Below, in pieces: positions 26,820 through 35,322 of a DNA stretch of 64,000 bases. This DNA is from Gemmatimonas sp. (lineage in GTDB: Bacteria; Gemmatimonadota; Gemmatimonadetes; Gemmatimonadales; Gemmatimonadaceae). A model generated the notes under the pieces. That model searched no databases, was not told the DNA's origin, and saw only the letters and a program-made list of their open reading frames with translations. Made by a program: the position numbers and the translations under genes. Each line of letters begins with the position of its first letter. The stretch's first letter is position 1. The stretch spans positions 682,001 to 746,000 of the forward strand of contig JAAVWC010000001.1 of NCBI GenBank assembly GCA_023910675.1, read 5' to 3'.

Positions 26820-27460
26820 TCGGCGCGATCACGCGCCGGCGCGCGCTGCGCGACCTGCGCCTTGAGGTCGCCGTTCAGCTACTCGTCGGGGGTGAGCTCC
26901 GGCGCGTACGGCGGCAGGTAGTGAATCGCGATCAGATCCGCGTGCTGCGCCACCCAGGCGCGCACGTCCTTCGCATGGTGCACGTTGCGATTGTCGAGGA
27001 TCAGCACGACCTTGCGTCCCGCGTCCTTGCACAGGCGCTTGAGGAACGTGATGCGCGTGGGCGCGTCGACCGCCTTTTTGCGCACCATGAAGCGGAGCAG
27101 GCCGCTGTTGCTGATCGCGGAGAGGTAGCTGACCGATTGGCGCTGCGAGAGGATCGGGCGCACGGGCGTCTTTCCCCGTGGCGCGAAGCCGCGGCCGCGC
27201 GGATCGCTCGTGCTGAGGCTCGTTTCATCGCCCCAGTAGATCTCCGCCCCCTCGGCGGCGGCCTGCCGCTTGATCTGCGGATACTCGGTCTTGAGCCACG
27301 CCGCGATGGCCTCGGGGCGCTGTTCGTATGCGCGCTTGATCAGCTGCTGCGCCGTGAACGACGTCTCGAACGCAAGATTACCTAAACGATGATGGCGGTG
27401 TTGGACGCGCGTCGCCCCCGCGGACCAACTGCTCGATCGCTTCAGCCGGGAGCGTACCAC
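26820..27460 (-). pseudogene. IS630-family transposase remnant
   Basis: The DDE_3 core is recognisable: GAEIYWGDETSLSTSDPRGR (first Asp/Glu) and KVVLILDNRNVHHAKDVRAW (second Asp). The end is PYAPELTPDE followed by TAG where this family has a Tyr or Leu (PDE-Y-LNGDLK), and LNGDLKAQVAQ continues after the stop. The HTH N-terminus is absent, cut near 27420. Confidence 0.7.
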
Positions 27461-27770
27461 CTGCGACCAACAGCCGCGTAAGTTCGCCGACCACCAGCTA
27501 TAGGTCAGAAACTTCTTTCCGCAGGGTCAGCAGCGCTTCATCCTGCGTTCGGTCGGTCGTTTGTTGGGACCTCAATCGTGCACGCAGGCGAGCAACGTCA
27601 TTCTCGACATCGTCAATGTCGCGCTGTTGCCCCACGTCGCCCAGCAACAGCATTCTGGCCCAACTCATCGAGGCACTCTGTGATCGAGGTGAAGCAAGAT
27701 TGATCTCACCATCAACAGTTCTGTTGGCCCGATCGGCACGCCAAGCCCGATTCGCGGCACACCCCCGCCC
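27461..27770. other. 310 bp with no gene recognised
   Basis: No convincing frame in either strand. Some stretches resemble decayed coding sequence, but nothing can be named. Confidence 0.4.
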
Positions 27771-27971
27771 CTACTTCTTCAGGCAGGACAACGCCACACC
27801 CTCCGGCCCGCGCGTGGTCCGGTAGCACACCACGCCGTCCTGGGGGAATTCATATCGATCGACGGGTGTTGATCCCTGTGCAACAAGGTCATCAGGCTGC
27901 AGCCCGACGTACATCAATCCGGAAACGGAAAGAATCACGGTAGCAAGAAATAGTCTAGACGCGTGGCGCAT
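27771..27971 (-). CDS. 66-residue exported or membrane-anchored protein
   Basis: ATG at 27971, starting MRHASRLFLATVILSVSGLM with a membrane/signal segment, then a short polar body with two Cys (VVCYRTTRGPEGVALSCLKK). It lies just downstream of the tmRNA-like fragment and is intact. Confidence 0.45.
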   Translation of the reverse strand: MRHASRLFLATVILSVSGLMYVGLQPDDLVAQGSTPVDRYEFPQDGVVCYRTTRGPEGVALSCLKK

Positions 27972-27998
27972 GGTGTGGCTTCCCAGGTCGTATTGAGG

Positions 27999-28096
27999 TG
28001 GCGGCGGGGGAGTCGAACCCCCGATTCCCCCGCGTAGCTTCATGGTGAGCATACGCATGGCAAACCCATAGGTTTCACCGTCGGCGCGGCTGTGGG
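27999..28096 (-). ncRNA. ssrA: tmRNA (ssrA) 3'-end-like fragment
   Basis: The minus strand has a perfect T-arm (GGGGG-TTCGACT-CCCCC) followed by GCCGCCACC, as at the 3' end of tmRNA or tRNA genes. It is preceded by AGCTACGCGGGGGAATC, which resembles the tmRNA H2 strand. No matching 5' half (GGTTTCGAC motif) is found within 400 bases upstream, where an IS3 remnant begins. I read this as the 3' part of ssrA left by site-specific integration. A partial tRNA cannot be excluded. Confidence 0.45.
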
Positions 28097-28149
28097 GCAT
28101 CGTCGGACACCCGGCCGGAGTACTCGCATGCAACCACGATGTTGCACCA

Positions 28150-28750
28150 CTTTCGTGGACACTCATGGATTATGCGGCGCAGCGCGGTGCGCAGCGCGTG
28201 ATCGTCGAGAAAGGCGACGCCGCGCGCCCCATGTACTCCGTGCCGCGATCGCTGTGAAAAATCACACCCGTCGCAGGTCGTCTGCGGACAGCCTCGGCGA
28301 GTACGGCGCACGTGACCGCCGGCGTGCGGCGCCGCGTCAAGGACTACGCCAAGATGCGGCGGGAGAACTGATCCATCACGATCGCGAGGTACCACCAGCA
28401 GCCCGCCACCTTGACGTACGTGATGTCGCCGACCCAGACCTGATTGGTCGTGGTCACCGTGGTCTTCCACAGCAGGTTCGGATGGCGAGCATACCGCTGA
28501 TGCACGGCGGCCTTGGCGCGATACCCCCGCACGGCTTTGGCGCGCAGGCCAGCGTCCGTCAGGAGTCGCGCGACCCGACGGCGACTGACGGTCCAGCCGG
28601 CGTCGATCAACGCGCGATGCAGGCGTGGGCTTCCGTACCGCTCGTGATGGCGCGTGAACACGCGGACAATCTCGATGGTCGAGCGACGGTCTTGATTCGC
28701 ATGGTCACTCACCCCGCGGGCGCGCCAGGCAGAGAAGCCGGACCGCTCCG
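28150..28750 (-). pseudogene. IS3-family transposase OrfB remnant
   Basis: The minus frames carry HTH_21 (VFTRHHERYGSPRLHRALID), RRRVARLLTDAGLRAKAVRG, and the first catalytic Asp region (NQVWVGDITYVKVAGCWWYL). A frameshift near 28345 then moves to VIFHSDRGTEYMGRAASPFS, the second Asp. The third region (N-x-x-x-E) is missing. It is cut at both ends. Confidence 0.65.
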
Positions 28751-28751
28751 C

Positions 28752-28971
28752 TAAGGCATGACACGGTCGCTTGAATCGATTGATCGGGCGGCCGCGAGAG
28801 GATAACACCCGGTGATATCAGGGGATCGACAAAGCGAACGTCCGCAAAATCGGTGTCGAGTGTGACGAGAATCCGCTCTTCCTGTTCACATACGGTGCGA
28901 ATCACCGTGTCGAGTTCCCCGGCGAGCCCTTCCTCGTGCCCGTCGTGACCATCCCAACCCTGCTCGGCGAG
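28752..28971 (-). pseudogene. DUF5615 PIN-like toxin remnant
   Basis: Reads LAEQGWDGHDGHEEGLAGEL, ERILVTLDTDFADVRFVDPL, ISPGVILSRPPDQSIQATV. The LVTLDTDFAD core and the 'PGVILSRP' strand are typical of DUF5615 PIN-like proteins of toxin-antitoxin pairs. The N-terminal DENL motif is missing and its C-terminus runs into the IS3 remnant. No antitoxin gene is visible. Confidence 0.5.
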
Positions 28972-29099
28972 GACGGCCGAATCGGGCGGAACGCTGAGCG
29001 CTGAGCGAATGCGTGACGATGGGCTCTCGTCGAGTGTGGTGTTCCGGGTGAGACGGGGGTCCGCGATCCGCACATCCGACGCGGCCGTCACTGTAGTCG

Positions 29100-29600
29100 C
29101 AATCGTAGATGCGGGGGCCATCAGCCGTCAGCAGCAGCGGGCGAGCAAGCGTGTCATCTCGTGCGCCATCGCGTAACGTGTCGATGCGAACGGTGAGCGA
29201 GACATATCGGCGGGTCTGCGACGGCGCCGTGAGGGACATGGAGTATGACTTCAACTGCGAATGTTGACGATGCCTCGAGCGTGGCCTAAGTGCAAACAAA
29301 CGGTGGCGGCGAAACCATATGAGCTGGCAAGATCTCGCATCGTGAACGAAGCAATAGCTCCTCAACATTCGCCACTCGTGCGGCCCTTGTTGCGGTAGTA
29401 CCGTCGACCTGTTTCGGCGTGACCACGTCGGTCGGTGGCTGTACGTCGCACATTCCCACGGTCGTGAACTGGCGCGACGTTTCGGTGAGCACTGATCGTT
29501 CACCGCGATCGCGTGCGGCCCCTGCCGATCGCCCTTGAGGACATAAAGACGATTGCCCCGTGGCTCCCACAAGTCATCGACGCTGGTCACCAACGCTACC
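29100..29600 (-). pseudogene. decayed gene, three frames
   Basis: Adjoining fragments in different frames (VDDLWEPRGNRLYVLKGDRQ; VGMCDVQPPTDVVTPKQVDG; LTVRIDTLRDGARDDTLARP) look like one secreted protein with several indels. No family recognised. Confidence 0.35.
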
Positions 29601-29659
29601 TACTCAAGTTTGCGACCCGCTTGCGAACCGCTTGCGAACCGCTTGCGCGGCAAACTACG

Positions 29660-29825
29660 GCGGAGACGGCCTGGCGACCTTGTCGATATCGATGGCCTGC
29701 ATGCGCGTATGCAAACGCGACTTGACGATTGGGCAATGCCGCCCGTCACGCGGCGCTGGCGACGTCGGCGATCGCGCCGTATGATCTACGGATAGTCGAT
29801 CGACCACGATTGAAAGTCTCATCGC
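29660..29825 (+). repeat. end remnant of an ISCR-like element
   Basis: TCGGCGATCGCGCCGTATGA...GATAGTCGATCGACCACGATTGAAA resembles the 3' end of the element at 47.4 kb (TCGGTGATCGCGCCCTATAC...GATAGTCGACCCGCCCCGATTGAAA) at roughly three of four positions. It ends about 45 bases before the PAP2 gene. Confidence 0.55.
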
Positions 29826-29871
29826 GACTCTGAAGAATCTGTGAAGATAGCGCTGATGCCTGGCCGCGAGA

Positions 29872-30684
29872 GTGCGAGTGCGTACCGCCGAGGGGATTAG
29901 CGTCTGTTTCTACGTCCTGTTGATGGCAGCGGGTGTGTTTGCCCCGTTGCCCGGACGAAGGCGCTTGAGGGTCATCGTGATCGGGGCTGCCGGAATCTCG
30001 GCGGGCTGGGCACTGCGGTTTCTTGACGCGCTGCCTGGCGGGAGCCTGACGCGCGATCTCGTTCCCGGGCTCCTGTTGACTATCGGCTATTGGCAGTCCG
30101 GACAGTTCTTCACGCGCGCCAATCCGCGTGTCCAGACGTGGCTCAGGACGATTGATGAACGCTGGTTCCCCTGGGTCCTGCGGATGACGGTGAGTCTGCC
30201 CGAGCGCCGCATGCTCTCCGCCTACCTGGAAGTGGCCTATCTCAGTTTCTATCCGCTGATTCCGCTCGGCATCGTGATCCTCTACCTCGGCGGGCAGAGC
30301 GACGGCGCAGATCAATATTGGACGGCCGTGCTTGTGCCGACCTATGTCTGTCATGCCAGCACGGTGCTCTTCCCAAGCCTTCCCCCGCGGCTGGTCGAAG
30401 CAGACGAAGGGGGTCGCCTCAGGCGATCTCGTCTTCGTGCCGTCAGCTCGTGGGTGCTCCAACACGGCGGCATCACCGTCAACACGTTTCCCAGTGGCCA
30501 CGTCACCAGCGCGTTCGGCGCCGCCTTTGTCCTCCTGACGCTCACCCCGGTCGCTGGCATCGTCTGCCTCTGGATCGCGGGGAGCATTGCGCTCGCGACT
30601 GCCGTGCTCCGGTATCACTACTTCATGGACGCAGTTCTCGGCGTTGCACTTGCGCTGCTGACCTACGTGTGTTTTGCCGCCTGA
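29872..30684 (+). CDS. PAP2-family membrane phosphatase
   Basis: A 270-residue integral membrane protein with five to six membrane helices. It has the phosphatase motifs FPSGHVTSAFG (motif 2, near residue 208) and AVLRYHYFMDAVLG (motif 3, near 245); motif 1 is degenerate. PAP2 enzymes remove phosphate from lipid phosphates. It starts from a GTG near 29872; a downstream GTG (29878) is possible. Its stop overlaps the convergent P450 gene by 22 bases. It may process the lipid made by the operon opposite, but this is inference. Confidence 0.75.
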   Translation: MRVRTAEGISVCFYVLLMAAGVFAPLPGRRRLRVIVIGAAGISAGWALRFLDALPGGSLTRDLVPGLLLTIGYWQSGQFFTRANPRVQTWLRTIDERWFPWVLRMTVSLPERRMLSAYLEVAYLSFYPLIPLGIVILYLGGQSDGADQYWTAVLVPTYVCHASTVLFPSLPPRLVEADEGGRLRRSRLRAVSSWVLQHGGITVNTFPSGHVTSAFGAAFVLLTLTPVAGIVCLWIAGSIALATAVLRYHYFMDAVLGVALALLTYVCFAA

Positions 30685-32033
30685 AAGTTCATGATGACCG
30701 CGCTCTGTGGCTGTAGCAGCATCTTTGGCTGAATCGCGACAGGCTCGTCATTCGCCAGGGTGAAATCGTAGTGTCGGACAAAGGCCACCACAATCATGAG
30801 GATCTGCATGACGGCCAGATTGGCGCCCAGACAGAGTCTGGGGCCGCCACCGAACGGGATGAAAGCGAAAGGGTGGCGCTCTTTGGATCGGCCTCGTTCG
30901 AAGCGGCGCGGATCGAAGGTTTCGACGTCCTCCCATTGCGCCGGGTTGCGATGCGTGCCGTAGATGTACGGGATGACCATAACTCCGGCCGGAATGTGAA
31001 CGCCACCGATCTCATCGGTCTTGAGTGCGACCCGATCGATCATCCAGAAGGGCGGGAAGAGCCGCATAGCTTCGTCGATCACGCGCACGGTTCCTTCCAG
31101 CTGGTGCAGATTCTGATAGTCAATCGCGTTCTCGCCAATGACCGCCACCACCTCGTCCCGGATCTCGCGGATGTACTTGGGATGGCGCGCCAGTAAGTAG
31201 AAAATCCAGGTCAGCGCATTCGACGACGTCTGGTTACCGGCGACCAGCATTTGGAGGCTTTCGGTCAAAACCAGCGGCTCGTCCATCGTCTGCCCGGTGT
31301 CCTGGTACGGCGTCTCGAGCAGGACTTGAAGGATGTCGTTTTCCCTCAGGCCTTCCGTTATCCGGGCCCGGATATGTCTCAACGCGATCGCGTCGCCGTC
31401 CCGGCGCAGCTGCTGGTATTTCGCCGACTGGCCACTTAACCGGAACCACGGAATCTTCCAGGGCTGGGTAATCTGACGATGGGCGAACGCCTCAATCGAA
31501 GCGATGATATCTGCGATCTGCTCGAGTTCCTCGATTCGCATGGTCCGACCAAAGAGCGACTTCCCGACCAATCGAAGCGTGAACCGCAGCATCTGCCGGC
31601 GCACGTCCACAGGTCCCTTCCGAACATCGCGATCGAAGTCACTCATCAGTCCCTGCAGCACGTCCTGCTGCATCGGAAGCAACTTGTCGAGATAGGCGGG
31701 CTTGAAGCCCTGCGCCAGCAGCCTGCGCTGCCGCAACCAGGCCTCGCCATGAGTGTTGACCACGCCCTCGCCCTGGAATTCCACCATGCGCTCGACCTGG
31801 ATATAGGACTTCTCGTAATTGTCCCGGTTGCTGCGCAACACGTGCTCGAGAATGGCTGGATCGGTCGACACCAGTGAGGCCTTGACTCCTCCAAAGTGAA
31901 GAGTGAAGGTCGGCCCGAGACGCGCACGGTACTTCTCAAACACCGCGACCGGGTTGCGCATCATGTCGCGTGCATCCAGCAGTGAACGGCCACGGGGCAC
32001 GTGTGGCACGTTGCTGATCCGTCCCTCAAGCAT
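30663..32033 (-). CDS. cytochrome P450
   Basis: A 456-residue P450. I-helix AGNQTSS (near residue 275), ExxR as EAMRLFPP (near 325), and heme motif FGGGPRLCLGANLAVMQ with the axial Cys near 402. It lacks a membrane anchor and resembles CYP110-type soluble fatty-acid or terpene hydroxylases, needing a ferredoxin partner not present here. The ATG at 32033 overlaps the end of the ligase-reductase gene by 8 bases, so it is last in a coupled four-gene operon. The 84 residues upstream in frame are not protein-like. Confidence 0.9.
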   Translation of the reverse strand: MLEGRISNVPHVPRGRSLLDARDMMRNPVAVFEKYRARLGPTFTLHFGGVKASLVSTDPAILEHVLRSNRDNYEKSYIQVERMVEFQGEGVVNTHGEAWLRQRRLLAQGFKPAYLDKLLPMQQDVLQGLMSDFDRDVRKGPVDVRRQMLRFTLRLVGKSLFGRTMRIEELEQIADIIASIEAFAHRQITQPWKIPWFRLSGQSAKYQQLRRDGDAIALRHIRARITEGLRENDILQVLLETPYQDTGQTMDEPLVLTESLQMLVAGNQTSSNALTWIFYLLARHPKYIREIRDEVVAVIGENAIDYQNLHQLEGTVRVIDEAMRLFPPFWMIDRVALKTDEIGGVHIPAGVMVIPYIYGTHRNPAQWEDVETFDPRRFERGRSKERHPFAFIPFGGGPRLCLGANLAVMQILMIVVAFVRHYDFTLANDEPVAIQPKMLLQPQSAVIMNFQAAKHT

Positions 32034-35000
32034 GATCTGCCACCCCAAACGAACTCGAGTCGACAAGGGTCCGGTCGGCGGGACTCGCTTCCTGCACGAG
32101 GTGGTGCTTCCGCATGAACCGCAGGATGCCCAGCACCACGTCGCCGAGCGGAGGATCGGCCTTTCCGAAGGCCGATGCGTCACGGACGCGACGGTAATTG
32201 CTATTGTCGTAGCGCTTGAACTCCATCGCCGTGATGTTGTCGACGGAACGAACGAGGAACTCCAGCAAGGGAAACAGGATGTCACCGGTGTGACAGCGCT
32301 CGATCACCTCCGGCACGAACTCGGGCAGCGCATAGCCCCGAAATTGCCGCCCCGTCAGCTCAGCCAGGATCGTAGTGACATCCGCCAACGTGGCATATTC
32401 GTCGCGCGTCACATGGTAGGTGGCGCCGACGCTGTCAGGGGTCTGAGCGATGGCGACAATGTTGGCAGCGGCAATATCGGCCGGAGTGAAGCTGACCTGA
32501 TTCTGCGCGGTCGTGCTGAGGCCGTGATTGAGCATGAACGCCAGCAGGCGAATCGAGATATCGAAGTTGTATCCGCCACCGTGCACGGACGGGGTGAGCA
32601 GGGCGGGGCGGAAGATTCGCGCCTGCAGTCCTTGCGGCATGGCGTCGTGCACCACCTGTTCGGACACCCATTTGCTCTGGCTGTAGCCGAAGTCGAGACG
32701 GTCCATGGCAGCGTTCGTGTCTCTCTCGGAGATCGTTTCCTGCACCGACCAGCCAAAGATGAACGTGGTGGAGATGTGGTTCAGGACCTTGGGACGGTGA
32801 CTCATCGCCAGTCGAACGATTTCGTTCGTTCCGCCGACGTTCGCGTCGCGCATGGACGCATAGTCGAGCAGGTAATTCACCAACGCCCCGTTGTGATAGA
32901 TGGTGTGCACGCTGTCAGCGACGGCACGCCAGGCGGCGGCGCTGAGGCCCAGGTTCGCGGCTGACAGGTCGCCCGTTACGGGTCGTACCCGGTGCTCCCA
33001 TCCTTCGGGACACGAGGCGCCATCCGCCGAAACGGACATCAGCCCGGCGCGAATCCGGCGCATCGCGTCATCGCCACCTGCTCGTACCAGCACCAAGATC
33101 TCGTCTGCGGTTTGTTCCAGCAGGCTGGCGAGAAGAAACGGACCGAAAAATCCAGTTCCCCCTGTGAGGAGCACGCCTCCGCCAGACGGGCGACACAGTG
33201 CCTGCGCGGCTGGAAGGCTGCCCGGATCGAAGCGAAGGCGTGTGTCCCGGCGCATCATCTCCGCTTCGATTGTCTGGTGCTTGCGGCCCAGATCCGAAAG
33301 CGCGCGCTTCAGGCGAAGCCTGGCGTGCGGAGCCGACGCCGCGACTTGATCGACCAGGTCGAAGAGCTCGCAGATCGCAATCTTCTGCAGCGACCGCAGA
33401 TCAACCGTTCGCGAAAGATCGTGGCCGCCGCGCATCTCCAATTGCTCCTTGAGCGTCTGGGCGAACTCAACCAGCTTGAGCGAGTCGAACCCTGCCTCCT
33501 CCAGCGTCCAGGTTTCGGCGCCCGTTAACCCGAATTGACCAAGCCAGGCGCGCGGTTGCTCCAGCCCCGGCTCGGCACCGGGAGCGTCCGCGTCAAGGAC
33601 GGTGTCAACCTGACTCAGCACCTGGAGCTGGCCCTCGAGCCATCGCTCACGCACGAGATGGCGAACGATTTTGCCAGAGCTGGTCTTGGGAATCGTGCGC
33701 GCCTCTACGAAGACAAACGATGACGCAGCCACACCAAGCGCCTGCAGCAGTTGCTGGTTGAGACTGCGCGCATCAGGCACACGATGCGGGTGCTTCAACT
33801 CCGCGACGACAACCAGCGTCTCTCCGCTCTCGCCGTCGCAGGCGAACGCGGCCACGCAACCCTTCCTGACGCGGACGTCCCCTTCCACCAGCGCCTCAAT
33901 GTCCTGCGGATAGTAGTTGAGGCCGCGGACGATGATCATGTCCTTGGAGCGGCCGCAGATGTACAGCTCGCTGTCGTGGAAGAAGCCCATGTCCCCGCTG
34001 CGAAGCCAAGTCGGAGCACTGGGAGGTTCACCGGGAAGCCTCGCTTCGAAGATCGTCGCGCTCAGTTCTGGCCGTCGCCAATATCCCTGGCACTTGCTGG
34101 GTCCCCGCATCCAGATCTCGCCGATCTCGCCGTCTCTGGCCGCGCGCGGGTCCGCCGTTACATTGACGATCTTGACCTCCGTCGTCCCCAACGTCTCGCC
34201 GCAGCTGACGAGCATCGTGGTATCGGCAGCGACAGTATCGTGATTCGCGGGCTGGACTTCATGGCGGCGAAGCGCGGCGCGATCGAAGGCCTGGACGGTC
34301 CGGCCATAGTTCGACACCGCCAACGTGAATTCAGCCAGGCCATACGCCGAGAAGAAGTGCCTGGGGTTGAGACCGTACGGCTCGAACTTCCGAATGAAGT
34401 CACGGTAGACATTGGCACGCACCGGCTCGGCGGCGGTCATCAGGAACCGCAGAGAGCTCAGGTCGAGATGCTCGAGCGTCGCCGCTGGCACCTTCTCCGG
34501 CCGCAGGCAATACTCGTAGGCGAAGTTCGGCGCCGACGAAGCGGTGCCGCGGTACTTGCTGATGGTCTCGAGCCACAACGCGGGCCGCTGGATGAAGTCG
34601 AGAGGCGAAAACCCGTACGTAGTGCCGCCTTTCAGCGCGAAATAGAGGTAGTACCCAATCAGTCCCATGTCGTGATACTGGGGCAGCCAGGAGACTCCGA
34701 CGGGCCGGTGATCGACGACCGCTTCGCAGTTGGCCAGGGTATTGTCGTGGGTGACCATCACGCCCTTGGGCTCACTGGTTGAGCCCGAGGTGTATTGCAG
34801 AAAGAGCACGTCGGAGTGCGCTTCGGCGAAGGCGGCGCGTGCGCCCTTGTCGGCGTCAGTGCTGATGATCCACTTCAGTCGCGAGAGGCCAGAGCGCTGG
34901 AACGAGAGTGTCGCAACGGTGTTCCTCGCCTCGGCCAACTTCATCGACCAGTAGTATGAGCGGCTGGTGAGCACGGCGGCGGCCTGGCAGTCGTGGGCGA

Positions 35001-35322
35001 TGTAATCCGTCTTGTCGCGCGCGGCCTGGAATCCATGACTGGTCGGCGGGTAGACCGGAACAGGAATCAGCCCGAGGCGGACACACGCGAAGAACGCACA
35101 GATCATCTCCAGGCCCGGCGGATAGGCGAGGAGCACGCGCTCACCCGGATCCATCGGAAATGTGCGCCGGAGATGCGACGCAATGTCCGTGGTGCGCTGC
35201 AGGAACTGCGCGTAGCTGTACGACTCCGCGACACGTCCCTCAGCATCCAGAAATGCATAGAGCAACTGATCTGGATGGCGTTCGGTCCAGTCGAACAGGG
35301 GTCCAAGAATCGACGGGGTCAT
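32026..35322 (-). CDS. acyl-AMP ligase / carrier / thioester reductase fusion
   Basis: A 1098-residue three-domain enzyme. Residues 1-590: fatty-acyl-AMP-ligase-type adenylation domain with FLQYTSGSTSEPKGVMVTH (ATP loop) and GYWRRPELSATIF. Residues 600-690: carrier with LEEAGFDSLKLVEF, the Ser taking 4'-phosphopantetheine. Residues 745-1098: thioester reductase with VLLTGGTGFFGPFLLASLL and YSQSKWVSEQ. It should activate a fatty acid, hold it as a thioester and release it as aldehyde or alcohol using NADPH. It is the same layout as carboxylic acid reductases, but with an acyl-AMP-ligase-like first domain. Start at 35322 overlaps the FMO stop as ATGA. Confidence 0.9.
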   Translation of the reverse strand: MTPSILGPLFDWTERHPDQLLYAFLDAEGRVAESYSYAQFLQRTTDIASHLRRTFPMDPGERVLLAYPPGLEMICAFFACVRLGLIPVPVYPPTSHGFQAARDKTDYIAHDCQAAAVLTSRSYYWSMKLAEARNTVATLSFQRSGLSRLKWIISTDADKGARAAFAEAHSDVLFLQYTSGSTSEPKGVMVTHDNTLANCEAVVDHRPVGVSWLPQYHDMGLIGYYLYFALKGGTTYGFSPLDFIQRPALWLETISKYRGTASSAPNFAYEYCLRPEKVPAATLEHLDLSSLRFLMTAAEPVRANVYRDFIRKFEPYGLNPRHFFSAYGLAEFTLAVSNYGRTVQAFDRAALRRHEVQPANHDTVAADTTMLVSCGETLGTTEVKIVNVTADPRAARDGEIGEIWMRGPSKCQGYWRRPELSATIFEARLPGEPPSAPTWLRSGDMGFFHDSELYICGRSKDMIIVRGLNYYPQDIEALVEGDVRVRKGCVAAFACDGESGETLVVVAELKHPHRVPDARSLNQQLLQALGVAASSFVFVEARTIPKTSSGKIVRHLVRERWLEGQLQVLSQVDTVLDADAPGAEPGLEQPRAWLGQFGLTGAETWTLEEAGFDSLKLVEFAQTLKEQLEMRGGHDLSRTVDLRSLQKIAICELFDLVDQVAASAPHARLRLKRALSDLGRKHQTIEAEMMRRDTRLRFDPGSLPAAQALCRPSGGGVLLTGGTGFFGPFLLASLLEQTADEILVLVRAGGDDAMRRIRAGLMSVSADGASCPEGWEHRVRPVTGDLSAANLGLSAAAWRAVADSVHTIYHNGALVNYLLDYASMRDANVGGTNEIVRLAMSHRPKVLNHISTTFIFGWSVQETISERDTNAAMDRLDFGYSQSKWVSEQVVHDAMPQGLQARIFRPALLTPSVHGGGYNFDISIRLLAFMLNHGLSTTAQNQVSFTPADIAAANIVAIAQTPDSVGATYHVTRDEYATLADVTTILAELTGRQFRGYALPEFVPEVIERCHTGDILFPLLEFLVRSVDNITAMEFKRYDNSNYRRVRDASAFGKADPPLGDVVLGILRFMRKHHLVQEASPADRTLVDSSSFGVADHA

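Noticed and set aside
25692-26921. Plus-strand ORF of 409 codons
   Set aside because: Arg- and Gly-rich shadow of the secreted protein at 25761-26549.
27999-28096. Complete tRNA on the minus strand
   Set aside because: No D-arm, anticodon arm or 5' acceptor strand pairs with the 3' part within 100 bases.
32034-32285. Extended start of the P450 frame
   Set aside because: The added 84 residues are Ser/Arg/Cys-rich and overlap the upstream ligase-reductase end; the ATG at 32033 fits the operon overlap.
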